Positions 7,832-15,912 of a DNA stretch of 24,252 bases are shown here, piece after piece. Every line of letters starts with the position of its first letter. The first letter of the stretch is position 1. The position numbers and the translations under genes were made by a program. A model generated the notes under the pieces. It was not told the origin of the DNA, made no database searches, and saw only the letters and a list, made by a program, of their open reading frames with translations. The stretch lies in contig DATBIO010000245.1 in assembly GCA_036556965.1 (NCBI GenBank), positions 1 through 24,252 on the forward strand. Reading direction: 5' to 3'. The DNA comes from DATBIO01 sp036556965 (GTDB taxonomy: Bacteria; Acidobacteriota; Vicinamibacteria; Fen-336).

Positions 7832-9933
7832 CCGCCGCGCCGGCTTCCCCGGCCCGCCGAGGGCGGCCGCCGTGGTGGCTGGCGGTCTTCGCCCTCGCGC
7901 TGGCGGCGCGCGCGGCCCTCCTCCTCACCGAGGAGCCGCTGCTCTATCGCCACCAGTACACCTACTTCAACGGGGCCATGCTCGTGGCCGGGCATCCCGA
8001 CCCGCTGGCCTACGTGCTCACGAGCGAGGAGTGGCGGAAGTCGCTCGGCTTCTGGACCATCGCCCCCCTCTACTACCTGTTCGCGGCCGTCGTGCTGAAG
8101 GTCTCCGGGGGGAGCCTGCTCGCCCTGCGGCTGACGCAGTACGTGGTGGACGCGGTGGCCGCGGTGCTGGTGGGCCTCCTCGGCCGCCAGGCATCCGGCC
8201 GGCGCGGGCACTGGGCGGGGGTGGCCTACGCGCTGTGCTGGCCCTTCCTCGAGCTCACCCACAGCACGATGACGGAGAATGCGCACACCCCCCTCCTGCT
8301 CGCCGCCTTCGCCACCCTGATCGGCGCCGTCGGCCGGTCCTCTTCGCGGCCCGCCGTGGCCGCCCTCGCCGGCTTCCTGCTGGGCCTGTCCGTCCTCGCC
8401 CGCTCCGTCGGGCTCCTCTTCGCCCCCCTGGCCGCGCTCCTCCCCATCCGCGAGCTGGGCTGGCGCAAGGGGCGGCTGCCGGCGGCGCTGTTCCTGGCGG
8501 GGACGGCGGCGGCCGTCCTCCCCTGGACCGCGCGCAACGTCTTCGTGATCGGCGATCCCTCGCCGGTGGAGTCGCTCTCCATCTTCAACTTCTGGACGGA
8601 CAACGCCTTCGTCAACGAGAACCGGCTGGCCGTGCAGGCCGCGCGCATCGCGGCGGAGCCCACGCCCGCGGCGCGGCGCGCCCTGGCCATGGAGTTCGCG
8701 TGGCGGGGGATCCGCCGCGAGCCGGGGGCCTTCCTCCAGAAGAGCTACGACAACCTCCGGCACTTCGTGCGCCCGGAGGGCCTGCACTACCTGCTGCTGG
8801 TCGAGGAGCCGCGCCCGCTGTGGCGCCACCTCGTGGAGATCGGGCTCGGCGACCTGTGGCTGGTGCTGGCCCTCGTCCTCTTCCCCGTGTTCCTGCTGGC
8901 GGGGCCGCGCAGCCCCGCGCGCACGCTCTTCGCGTGGTGGACGGTCTACTACGTGGGCATGGTGGTGGTGGTCTTCCACAACGACGTCCGCTATCGCAGC
9001 GCCCTCCTTCCCTTCGCCCTGGCCGCGCTGGTGGGCGGTGGGGACGCGCTGCGGCGCGGGGCGGGGCGCCGCTCCGCCGTGGCCGGGCTGGCTCTCGGAG
9101 GCGCCCTGGTGGTGTGGCGCTTCTGGCCTTACGGAAGCCCCGCCCTGGCCGGCGCGCGCGCGTGGTGGGCGCAGCGTCCCGTGGCGCAAGCACTGGCGGA
9201 GGGACGGCTGTCCGAGGCCGAGGCCACCGTGCGCGAGGCGGCACGCCGCGCGCCCGTCTCCGCGCGGCCGTGGCTGCGTTACGGCCGCCTCCTCCACCAC
9301 GCGGGCCGCCCCGCGGAGGCGGCGCGCGCCTACCGGCGCGCGGCCGAGGTGCGGGCGGACCACTGGACGCCCATCGTGGTCCTCCCCCGGATCCTGTCCG
9401 AGGCCGGCGAGTCCGCGGCGGCGGAGGCGGCCCTGGCCCGCGCCCACCGCTTCTCGAAGCAGGTGGATCCGTGGCTGGCCCTGGAGACGGCATGGCGCGA
9501 GCTGGCGGCCCCGCAGGGCGCCGTGTTGGCCCTGGGCGAAGCGGACTACGGGGCGGTGCGCGGGTTACTGGAGCCGCAGGGGCACTACCGCTGGTCCCTC
9601 CGCCGCGCCTGGCTGCGCCTCCGGCCCCCGCCGGCGCCCGCCTACGACGTCACCCTCGAGATGAGCTCGCCGGAGCCGTCACCCTTCGCGCAGCCGGAGG
9701 TGGAGGTCCGGGTGGAGGGCGGCAGCTCCGCGCGCTTCGTGCTCGCGCGCGCGCCGCGCCTCTTCACCCTGCGCACGGGGGCCCCCCCATCGGGGGTGCT
9801 GATGGTGCGCGTCTCCTCGCCGGTGTGGTCCCAGGCCTTCCTGGCCGCGGAGCAGGGCGTGCGCGTGCACGGCCTGACGGTGGCGCCGGCCGCGGTAGTA
9901 CAATCCCGCGCTCCGCGCCACGCGGACCACTGA
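7828..9933 (+). CDS. GT-C-like membrane glycosyltransferase with TPR-like C-terminal region
   Basis: About 701 residues if translation begins at CTG 7828, overlapping the icd stop as CTGA. About ten membrane helices lie between residues 15 and 450, beginning with WWLAVFALALAARAALLL. The layout resembles GT39/ArnT-type (GT-C) transferases, which move sugars from polyprenyl-phosphate donors outside the inner membrane. NPWTARN-like (LPWTARNVFVIGDP) and HNDVRYRSALLPF motifs fit this group. Residues about 452-565 contain Ala-rich helix pairs typical of TPR repeats (EGRLSEAEATVREAARRAP, AGRPAEAARAYRRAAEV). The last 100 residues look like a beta-domain. No ATG, GTG or TTG lies in frame between the icd stop and the first helix; the first ATG, at 7978, would remove helix 1. 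The start is therefore uncertain. The substrate is unknown. Confidence 0.75.
9874..9904 (+). promoter_or_regulatory. Weak candidate promoter for mdh
   Basis: TACAAT at 9899-9904 is one base from the -10 consensus and lies 39 bases before the mdh ATG. CTGACG at 9874-9879 is a four-of-six -35 match at a long 19-bp spacing. It falls inside the end of the preceding gene, so mdh may have its own promoter besides read-through. Confidence 0.28.
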
Positions 9934-9942
9934 GGAGCAGGC

Positions 9943-10869
9943 ATGAACAGGAAGGTCACCGTCGTCGGGGCGGGGAACGTCGGCGCCACCCTGGCCCAGC
10001 GGCTCGCCGACCGCGAGCTGGCCGACGTCGTCCTCATCGACATCATCGAGGGCATGCCCCAGGGCAAGGGCCTCGACATCATGGAAGCCACGCCCGTGGA
10101 GGGCTCCGACAGCCGCGTGGTGGGCACCAACGACTACCGCGACACCGCGGGCTCCGAGGTGGTGGTCATCACCGCCGGCATCGCGCGCAAGCCGGGCATG
10201 AGCCGCGACGACCTCCTCAACACCAACTACAAGATCGTGAAGGAGTGCACGGAGAACGCGCTCAAGCACTCGCCCGAGGCCATCCTCATCGTGGTCAGCA
10301 ACCCCCTGGACGCCATGTGCCAGGTGGCCTTCAAGGTCTCCTCTCTCCCCAAGCACCGCGTGTTCGGCATGGCCGGGGTGCTGGACAGCGCGCGCATGCG
10401 CACCTTCATGGCCATGGAGCTGGGCGTGTCCGTGGAGAACACCCACGCCTTCGTCCTGGGCGGGCACGGCGACACCATGGTGCCCCTCCCGCGGTACTCC
10501 ACCGTTTCCGGGATCCCCATCACCGAGCTGCTTCCGCCCGACCGCGTGGAGGCCATCGTCAAGCGCACCGCCAGCGGCGGCGCGGAGATCGTCTCCCTGC
10601 TGAAGACGGGCTCCGCCTACTACGCGCCCTCCTCGTCCACCGCGGAGATGGTGGACGCCGTGCTGAAGGACAAGCACAAGGTCCTGCCCTCCTGCTGCTA
10701 CCTGGAGGGGGAGTTCGGCATCCGCGACCTCTACGTCGGCGTCCCCGCCCAGCTCGGGGCCCGCGGCGTGGAGAAGATCTGGGAGATCGAGCTCACGGAG
10801 CAGGAGCAGGCCGCCCTGCACAAGTCGGCGGCGGCGGTCAAGGAGCTGGTGGACGTCCTGAAGATCTAG
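9943..10869 (+). CDS. mdh: Malate dehydrogenase, LDH-like type
   Basis: A 308-residue NAD-dependent enzyme interconverting malate and oxaloacetate. VVGAGNVGATLA (residues 7-18) is the Rossmann loop, and the aspartate of LIDI favours NAD. The active-site loop RKPGMSRDDLL carries the arginine that selects dicarboxylates over pyruvate, so this is malate and not lactate dehydrogenase. VVSNPLD, the DSARMRTF arginine and the catalytic histidine in GGHGDTMVP complete the active site. The ATG is fixed by GAGGAG at 9932-9937, which overlaps the stop of the glycosyltransferase gene; the 9-bp gap implies co-transcription. Its TAG stop shares the tetranucleotide CTAG with the stop of the gene on the opposite strand. 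Confidence 0.96.
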   Translation: MNRKVTVVGAGNVGATLAQRLADRELADVVLIDIIEGMPQGKGLDIMEATPVEGSDSRVVGTNDYRDTAGSEVVVITAGIARKPGMSRDDLLNTNYKIVKECTENALKHSPEAILIVVSNPLDAMCQVAFKVSSLPKHRVFGMAGVLDSARMRTFMAMELGVSVENTHAFVLGGHGDTMVPLPRYSTVSGIPITELLPPDRVEAIVKRTASGGAEIVSLLKTGSAYYAPSSSTAEMVDAVLKDKHKVLPSCCYLEGEFGIRDLYVGVPAQLGARGVEKIWEIELTEQEQAALHKSAAAVKELVDVLKI

Positions 10870-11858
10870 GGCGTCGCCGTGAGGTGGGGCCGCAGCGGGC
10901 CCGGGAAGGGCTCGCGCCCGCCCACCTCGAAGTGGGCGGTGCCGCGCCCGGTCAGGTGCTCCTCGCCCGCCTTCGTGCGCACGACCACGCTCAGGTCGCC
11001 CACCTCGGTGTTCGCGCAGAAGGCCGCGTCGCCGTCCGGGTCGTGGTACCGGGCCTCCACCATGTCGTCGCGCCGGCACGAGAAGAAGCCGCTGACGGTG
11101 GCCGCGCCCCCGCCGGCGCGGAAGGCGTAGCGCGTCCCCTCGCCCTCGCCCCGGCCGCGGAGCCCCTCGAGGAGTCCGGTGAAGCGGTGCTCGGCGCCGC
11201 GAAGCCTGAGGGAGAGGAAGGTCAGGGCCGGGAGGACGACGCCCAGCCGGCGCACGCGCACGGTCAGCGTCTCCAGGTAGGCCTCGTCGGTCTCGGCGAA
11301 GGCGTTGCAGCGTCCCCAGGCCCAGGCGTGGGCGTGCTTCCGTCCCCAGAGGTGCGTCTGGCCGCCCGGCTCGTCCTCCAGCCGCAGGGTGCGGCCGTCC
11401 ACCTCCACCGACCCCGTGAGGCGCACGTCGGGGTTGGGGCTCAGCACCAGGGTGTCGGGGAGGGAGGAGCGATAGACCATGTCCGGCAGGTGGCGCCAGG
11501 TCTCCGGCGCCGGCGTCCAGGCCAGGTCCCAGGCCGCGCGATGGCCCGCCCCCTCCAGCGCGCCGCGAGCGCGGTCGTGGCCCAGCTCGGCCCCCGCGAT
11601 GGCCACCGCGAAGGGATCGGCCCGGCCCTCCACGGCGGCCATGGGGAAGCGCCGGTTGAAGGCCACCGTCCGCCCCGGATCCGCGCGGTCGAAGCACGCG
11701 AACCAGAGCTGGCCGTAGGGCTCTCCGGCCGTGGGCCATTCCGTGGTGTAGCGGATCCAGAAGCCGGCGCCGCTCGGGCGGTGGTTGAAGGTGAGGTACC
11801 AGACCTCGTAACGTCCGCGCCGGCCGAGGGCGCGCGCGACGTTGTCGGCCGCGCTCAC
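10866..11858 (-). CDS. AttH/CrtC-like (lipocalin-fold) protein of the GMC operon
   Basis: A 330-residue soluble protein with no signal peptide. The N-terminal half (YEVWYLTFNHRPSGAGFWIRYT, GQLWFACFD) and the pattern GQTHLWGRKHAHAWAWGRCNAF recall two-barrel lipocalin-like proteins related to AttH, carotenoid hydratase CrtC and tocopherol cyclase, which bind or act on isoprenoid-type lipids. This assignment is by motif memory and is moderate. The start is GTG at 11858, overlapping the TGA of the GMC gene as GTGA; this marks it as the third, translationally coupled gene of the operon. A longer reading upstream is antisense noise inside the GMC gene. Pairing with a cholesterol-oxidase-like flavoenzyme suggests that both handle the same hydrophobic substrate, but this is inference. 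Confidence 0.7.
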   Translation of the reverse strand: MSAADNVARALGRRGRYEVWYLTFNHRPSGAGFWIRYTTEWPTAGEPYGQLWFACFDRADPGRTVAFNRRFPMAAVEGRADPFAVAIAGAELGHDRARGALEGAGHRAAWDLAWTPAPETWRHLPDMVYRSSLPDTLVLSPNPDVRLTGSVEVDGRTLRLEDEPGGQTHLWGRKHAHAWAWGRCNAFAETDEAYLETLTVRVRRLGVVLPALTFLSLRLRGAEHRFTGLLEGLRGRGEGEGTRYAFRAGGGAATVSGFFSCRRDDMVEARYHDPDGDAAFCANTEVGDLSVVVRTKAGEEHLTGRGTAHFEVGGREPFPGPLRPHLTATP

Positions 11859-13567
11859 CGCAAGGCGGGGACCCTCATCACCAGGGGCCGCGCCACCCGT
11901 GCGCGCAGCGTGCCGAGGAGGCCGTCGGACAGCTTCTCCGCCATGGCCGCGATGGTGAGGGCCGGGTTGACGCCGATGGCCCCGGGCATGATGGAGCCGT
12001 CGATCACGTAGAGGCCGGGGTAGCCGAAGACCTGCCCGCGCGCGTCCACGACGCCCGCCGCGCTGCTGGTGGCCATGCGGCAGCCGCCCAGGGGATGGAC
12101 GCCGAGCATGCGCCGGTTGTCCGACCACTCCTTCTCGTGCAGGAGCTCTCCGCCCCCCGCCTGGGCGATGGTGCGGCAGGCGGCGCGGATCCCTTCCATG
12201 AGGTCGAAGGTGCGGTCGCCGGGCACGAGGGCGCGCGTCCACTCGATCTGCGCCTTGCCGTCGGCGTTGATGGTGACGCGCCCGTCGGCGGCGTCGATGC
12301 CCATGCCGCCCAGGCCCACCACGTTCTTGCCGTAGTGGCTGCGCAGCAAGGCCTTGAGCTGGGGTCCCCAGTAGCGCCCGTCCCCGCCCTCCCGGCGCAC
12401 GGGGAACTTGGCCACGCCCAGGGGGGCGGTGCCGGTGTCCTCGATGATGAACCGCTTCGAGTACCACCAGTGGTACGACACGATGGAGAAGACGTGGCCC
12501 TTGAAGACCTCGGCCTTGAAGTCCGCGGGGAGGTTCGGGAAGAGGACGCCGAAGGCGGCGTCGCCGTTGCCGGAGAGGTGCCGCCCGACCTGCGCGGAGA
12601 CCCCCGGCAGCGAGCCGTACATGTTGCGCGCGCGCAGGAGCAGCTCGGGCGAGTTGATGGCGCCCGCGGCCAGCACCACCGTGCGCCCCTCGTCCCAGTG
12701 CCAGCTCCCGGTGCGGTAGTCGAACCAGTGCACGCGGTAGCCGCCGGTCACGGGCTCCACGTTCCAGGCCACCGCGTCCGTGCGCACGGAGAGGCGGCCC
12801 GTGTCCTCCGCCACCGCCAGGTAGTTGAGGGTCAGGTTCTGGCGCGCGTCGAAGATGCAGCCGAAGGTGCAGAAGCCGCACCCGTTGCACGGCTCCACGG
12901 GCCGGCCCCAGGGGTTCATCACGGGCGGCCGCCCGCGGTCGGCGTCGGTGGCGATGCGGAAGTTGCCCAGACGCGCCGGCTCGCAGCGGACGCCCGCGCG
13001 GGCCATGGCGTCCGCGATGACGGCGCCGCGCCGCGGCACGTCCTCCCAGCCCTGCTGGAAGGTGAGCAGCATCTGCTCGGCGCGGTCGTAGTAGGGGTCG
13101 AGGGTGGCGCGGTCGAAGGGCAGCCCCTGCCAGGCCGGCTCCTGGAACGTCTCGGAGGGCGCGCGCAGGTTCACCTGGGAGTAGACCAGGGACCCCCCGC
13201 CGTAGCCGCGGCCGACGGTGACCATCATGTGGTCGCCGATGTAGTCCTCGAAGAGCCCGCCGCTGCGGGTGCCGTTGCGCGGGTTCTCGAAGAGGACGTA
13301 GCGCAGGTCCGTGGACTGGCGCACCACGTAGTTGGGGTTGCCGTAGCGGTCGCGGTCGCCGGGCGAGGTGGGGTAGCCGCGGAAGTCCACGAGCTTGGGG
13401 CCGCGAGGGTCCGCGCCCAGGTGCAGGTTCTCGGAGGGGTCGCCCGGCCGCGGGCGCCGCCAGCGATGGCCCTTCTCCAGGACCAGGACCCCGCGACCGG
13501 CCCGCGTCAGCTTGGCCGCGGTGACGGCGCCGCCGAAGCCGGATCCGACGACGATGCAGTCATACAT
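11855..13567 (-). CDS. GMC oxidoreductase, cholesterol-oxidase-like, with a four-cysteine cluster
   Basis: A 570-residue flavoprotein of the glucose-methanol-choline family. The FAD-binding VVGSGFGGAVTAAKL occupies residues 6-20 with VLVLEKG as the second strand. GRGYGGGSLVYSQVNLRA is the GMC signature region. The active-site pair His491 (LGVHPLGGCRM) and Asn534 (GVNPALTIAAMAEKLSD) is intact. Cys227, Cys230, Cys233 and Cys237 (CNGCGFCTFGC) form a ferredoxin-like motif found in the ChoD-type branch and may hold a metal cluster. Family members oxidise sterol, sugar or alcohol hydroxyls; the substrate is not readable here. There is no signal peptide of its own, but the preceding gene has a TAT signal and could carry the complex out. 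The ATG at 13567 (MYDCIVVG) follows GAGG. The gap from the TAT gene is 15 bp. Confidence 0.92.
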   Translation of the reverse strand: MYDCIVVGSGFGGAVTAAKLTRAGRGVLVLEKGHRWRRPRPGDPSENLHLGADPRGPKLVDFRGYPTSPGDRDRYGNPNYVVRQSTDLRYVLFENPRNGTRSGGLFEDYIGDHMMVTVGRGYGGGSLVYSQVNLRAPSETFQEPAWQGLPFDRATLDPYYDRAEQMLLTFQQGWEDVPRRGAVIADAMARAGVRCEPARLGNFRIATDADRGRPPVMNPWGRPVEPCNGCGFCTFGCIFDARQNLTLNYLAVAEDTGRLSVRTDAVAWNVEPVTGGYRVHWFDYRTGSWHWDEGRTVVLAAGAINSPELLLRARNMYGSLPGVSAQVGRHLSGNGDAAFGVLFPNLPADFKAEVFKGHVFSIVSYHWWYSKRFIIEDTGTAPLGVAKFPVRREGGDGRYWGPQLKALLRSHYGKNVVGLGGMGIDAADGRVTINADGKAQIEWTRALVPGDRTFDLMEGIRAACRTIAQAGGGELLHEKEWSDNRRMLGVHPLGGCRMATSSAAGVVDARGQVFGYPGLYVIDGSIMPGAIGVNPALTIAAMAEKLSDGLLGTLRARVARPLVMRVPALR

Positions 13568-13582
13568 GGCGTGGCCTCGCGC

Positions 13583-14212
13583 CTAGGGCAGGTTGCCGTC
13601 GTGGGTCATGGTCAGCGGCTGCTGCCAGCGCCAGAGCGGGTGCTTGCCGCCGTCGTAGTAGCCGCCGTTGGGCCCGCCCCAGCCGATGACGTTGGTGACC
13701 GCGCGGTTGCGGGCCGCCCCCAGGGTGGCGGCAAGGGCCAGCGAGGCCGCGTTCACGACGTCCTCGCCGCCCACGGCCATCCGGCTCAGGTCGTCCACCA
13801 CCCGCAGCTGCTGGCTCTGGCTGGCGCGGTAGAAGTACAGGGCGTAGCCCTTGAGGCGGGTGCACCAGTCGAGGGCGGCGGCCAGCGCGTTCGAGCTGAA
13901 GCCGGCCACCCCGAAGTAGGGGTCGTAGAACACGTCCAGGGCGCAGGCCTCGTAGGCACCGGCCGTGATGTCGCCGCCGCTGCGCAAGGGGTAGCCGTCG
14001 CCGGAGAAGAGCGCCTGCCCGTTGTCCCCGGGCATGACCGTGTTGAGGAAGTGCATGATGGTGCGGTGCTCCCAGCCCGTGATGGACGGCCAGCCCGCGC
14101 CGCTGATGGGGGTCTGGCACTGGGCGAGGAGAGCGCGGGGGCCGAGGGCGAGGAGCCCCGCCCCCCCTACGGCCGCCTGCCTGAGGAAGGATCGCCGGCC
14201 CGACTTTTCCAT
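13583..14212 (-). CDS. TAT-signal small subunit paired with the GMC enzyme
   Basis: A 209-residue exported protein. The N-terminus has a twin-arginine signal (SGRRSFLRQAAVGGAGLLAL), with likely cleavage after ALLA. The mature part has TIMHFLNTVMPGDNGQ, FYDPYFGV and a helix-rich centre, and resembles gluconate 2-dehydrogenase subunit 3-like / DUF5987-type proteins that accompany GMC dehydrogenases. The family name is recalled, not searched. Such small subunits commonly stabilise or export the flavoprotein by piggy-back TAT transport. The ATG at 14212 is preceded by GGGGAGG at a good distance. It is the first gene of a three-gene operon with the GMC enzyme and the lipocalin-like protein. No haem CxxCH motif is visible, so the electron acceptor is unknown. 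Confidence 0.82.
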   Translation of the reverse strand: MEKSGRRSFLRQAAVGGAGLLALGPRALLAQCQTPISGAGWPSITGWEHRTIMHFLNTVMPGDNGQALFSGDGYPLRSGGDITAGAYEACALDVFYDPYFGVAGFSSNALAAALDWCTRLKGYALYFYRASQSQQLRVVDDLSRMAVGGEDVVNAASLALAATLGAARNRAVTNVIGWGGPNGGYYDGGKHPLWRWQQPLTMTHDGNLP

Positions 14213-14299
14213 CCGTGCCTCCCCGCGTGAAGGGTCACGAAAAGGCGTGCCGCACCCCCGAAGGGCACGACCCCTTGTCTGTCTGCTTTGCTTGGGCGG

Positions 14300-14329
14300 A
14301 GCCTAGCGAAAGGGCGCGGGGGAAGGCAA
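14300..14329 (-). promoter_or_regulatory. Candidate promoter for the GMC operon
   Basis: On the minus strand TTGCCT (14329-14324) and TAGGCT (14305-14300) are separated by 18 bp. They match the -35 and -10 consensus at four and three of six bases. It lies about 90 bp before the TAT-protein ATG, in the only sizeable gap upstream of the operon. Confidence 0.33.
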
Positions 14330-14366
14330 GAGAAAAATGAATGAGGGCTCAGTCGGGGTGAGGGAA

Positions 14367-14399
14367 GGGAGAGGCGGCGGCAGGGGCCGCCGCCCTCCC
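14367..14399 (-). terminator. Very stable GC hairpin after the beta-helix gene
   Basis: GGGAG-A-GGCGGCGGC (14367-14381) pairs with GCCGCCGCCCTCCC (14386-14399) across an AGGG loop: 14 paired bases with one bulged A. It begins 17 bases beyond the stop of the beta-helix gene and precedes the GMC operon promoter region. On the minus strand it is followed by TTCCC and not a clean T-run, so it is a probable but atypical terminator. Confidence 0.55.
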
Positions 14400-14416
14400 C
14401 TGGCCCCGGGGGGCGG

Positions 14417-15745
14417 TCAGGGCCGAGGCCGGGGCCGCCGCTCCATCCGCGCGCCCAGCCGGGACTCGATCTCGGCGAGGGCGGCGGCGGCGCTCCCTCC
14501 TCTCGGCCTCCCGTCCTTGACCTTGCACTTCACCTTGGGAAGGGCGTCGAGGTCCCCGAAGACGACGGCGGTGTCGTCACAGGCGATGGCCTCGCCCCCG
14601 TTGCCGGAGACCGCGGTGTCGGCGGGTATGGTCTCCCCCGTCACGGCGAAGGCCCCGAACTCGGCCGTGGAGTTGTGGAGGACGCGGATGCCGTCGCCGC
14701 TGTTGCCGCTGATGCGGGCGGTGGCGAAGTTCCCGTAGGCGGCGGCGTCGAGGAGCACCCCGGGCCCGATGTTGTTCGAGACCTCCAGGGAGCGGGCGAG
14801 GAGGGCTCCCGGTCGGATCACCAGGACACCGGCGTCGGTGGTGACGGGGTCGCTGCCGTTGTTCCGGACCAGGTTGAAGATGCCCGCGGGGGCCGAGGAC
14901 AGGAACGTGCTCGACGACACCAGGACGCCGTTCTGCGTGTGGCCCTGGATCGTGGTGAAGAGAGGCGTTCCTCCGACGGACCGGCCCGCGAGGCTCACCT
15001 GGGGTACGCGCGAGGCCAGGATCCCGTAGGGGCCGTTGTCCTCGATGGTGACGAGGCCGCTGAAGCCGGCCGTCCCCCCCGCGATGATCGCGATGCCGAA
15101 GCCGTTGTTGCGGAACACGTTGCCGGCGGCGGCGCTGGGGCCCGAGACGGTCAGGGTGCTGTCCGTGGAGACCAGGGCGTCGAAGTCGTTGTCCTCGACG
15201 GTCGTCCGTCCCTGGATGCGCAGGACGGCCCGGTTCGCGAGCGGTCCCGCGGCGTTGTTGCGGATGGCCACTTCCTGGCCCGCGCTGGGGCCGCCGATCA
15301 CCACCTCGGAGTCGACGTCGGCGAAGACGGCGGTGTCTCCGCAGTTCTCGATCGTCCCCCCCTGGTAGCGGACGTCCGACTCGAAGGCATAGAGGCCGAT
15401 CGCGAAGTCGTGGCTGGCGCCGTCGAGGTTGAGCCCGCGCACCTGCATCGACGGGGACGCGTTCGCGAAGAGCACGACCCCGAAGGCAGGATCGGCGCTG
15501 CGGAGGGTCGCCCCGCCGCTGCCCTGGAGGGTCAGAAAGGAGACGCCGTTGACGGTGACGTTCTCCACGCAGGTGCCGAGCACGTTGATGGTGTGTGGCC
15601 CCGTCGGAGACGACAGCCCGTTCACGGCCGCCTGGAGGCCGGTGCCGCCCGCGCCGCAGTCCACGTTGACGACGTCGGCGTGAAGGAGGCGCGGGACGAG
15701 CACGGCCAGGAGGAGGCCCAGACACTTCGTTTTCGCAAGAGTCAT
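14417..15745 (-). CDS. Secreted right-handed parallel beta-helix protein
   Basis: A 442-residue exported protein. The signal peptide is MTLAKTKCLGLLLAVLVPRLLHA, with cleavage likely after LHA. The mature protein opens with VVNVDCGAGGTGLQAAVNGL, typical of pectate-lyase-like helices. About ten rungs follow, with repeated N-x-G/short beta patterns (LTLQGSGGATLRS, VRGLNLDGASHDFAIGLYA, IENCGDTAVFA, VFRNNGFGIAIIAGG, LVRNNGSDP, RISGNSGDGIRVLHN). No catalytic pectate-lyase residues are recognisable, so it may bind or cleave a polysaccharide or be structural. The C-terminus leaves the helix after LPKVKCKVKDG and becomes a basic Arg/Pro tail (ERRPRPRP). The ATG at 15745 has AAGGGAG eight bases upstream, and a good sigma-70-type promoter lies at 15838-15866. 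It appears to be a single-gene unit. Confidence 0.85.
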   Translation of the reverse strand: MTLAKTKCLGLLLAVLVPRLLHADVVNVDCGAGGTGLQAAVNGLSSPTGPHTINVLGTCVENVTVNGVSFLTLQGSGGATLRSADPAFGVVLFANASPSMQVRGLNLDGASHDFAIGLYAFESDVRYQGGTIENCGDTAVFADVDSEVVIGGPSAGQEVAIRNNAAGPLANRAVLRIQGRTTVEDNDFDALVSTDSTLTVSGPSAAAGNVFRNNGFGIAIIAGGTAGFSGLVTIEDNGPYGILASRVPQVSLAGRSVGGTPLFTTIQGHTQNGVLVSSSTFLSSAPAGIFNLVRNNGSDPVTTDAGVLVIRPGALLARSLEVSNNIGPGVLLDAAAYGNFATARISGNSGDGIRVLHNSTAEFGAFAVTGETIPADTAVSGNGGEAIACDDTAVVFGDLDALPKVKCKVKDGRPRGGSAAAALAEIESRLGARMERRPRPRP

Positions 15746-15793
15746 GAACAGATCTCCCTTGAAGCGAGGCGCCGGGAGGCGGCGACACCTCTA

Positions 15794-15807
15794 CGTTCCG
15801 GGGAACG
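15794..15807 (-). repeat. Palindrome in the 5' leader of the beta-helix gene
   Basis: CGTTCC (15794-15799) and GGAACG (15802-15807) form a perfect six-base inverted repeat with a two-base centre. It lies between the predicted transcription start and the ribosome site, so it could be an RNA hairpin or an operator. Confidence 0.4.
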
Positions 15808-15813
15808 GAACGG

Positions 15814-15831
15814 CTGGTTGGACGCTGGTTG
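15814..15831. repeat. Direct repeat CTGGTTG spaced by one helical turn
   Basis: CTGGTTG occurs at 15814-15820 and 15825-15831, with starts 11 bp apart, right at the predicted transcription start of the beta-helix gene. Same-face spacing fits a regulator binding site, but seven-base copies can occur by chance. Confidence 0.35.
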
Positions 15832-15837
15832 CCCGCG

Positions 15838-15866
15838 AAGATAGGCAGGGCTGTGAATGGTGTCAA
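15838..15866 (-). promoter_or_regulatory. Sigma-70-type promoter of the beta-helix gene
   Basis: On the minus strand a perfect TTGACA (15866-15861), a 17-bp spacer and TATCTT (15843-15838, four of six) form the best promoter in the window. Transcription would begin near 15831, giving a leader of roughly 85 bases before the ATG at 15745. Confidence 0.65.
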
Positions 15867-15912
15867 GCGGGCGGCGGCGCTCCGTCGGCGTCGGGAGGAA
15901 GCGGAGCAGAGG

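Noticed and set aside
12095..14230. 711-codon plus-strand frame opposite the GMC operon
   Set aside because: It is antisense to two well-supported genes, and its composition (Val, Ala, Gly, His) is typical of complement frames in GC-rich DNA.
14213..14416. Short plus-strand frames at 14022-14306 and 14337-14738
   Set aside because: They lack ribosome sites and protein-like composition, and overlap the promoter and hairpin region or the beta-helix gene on the other strand.
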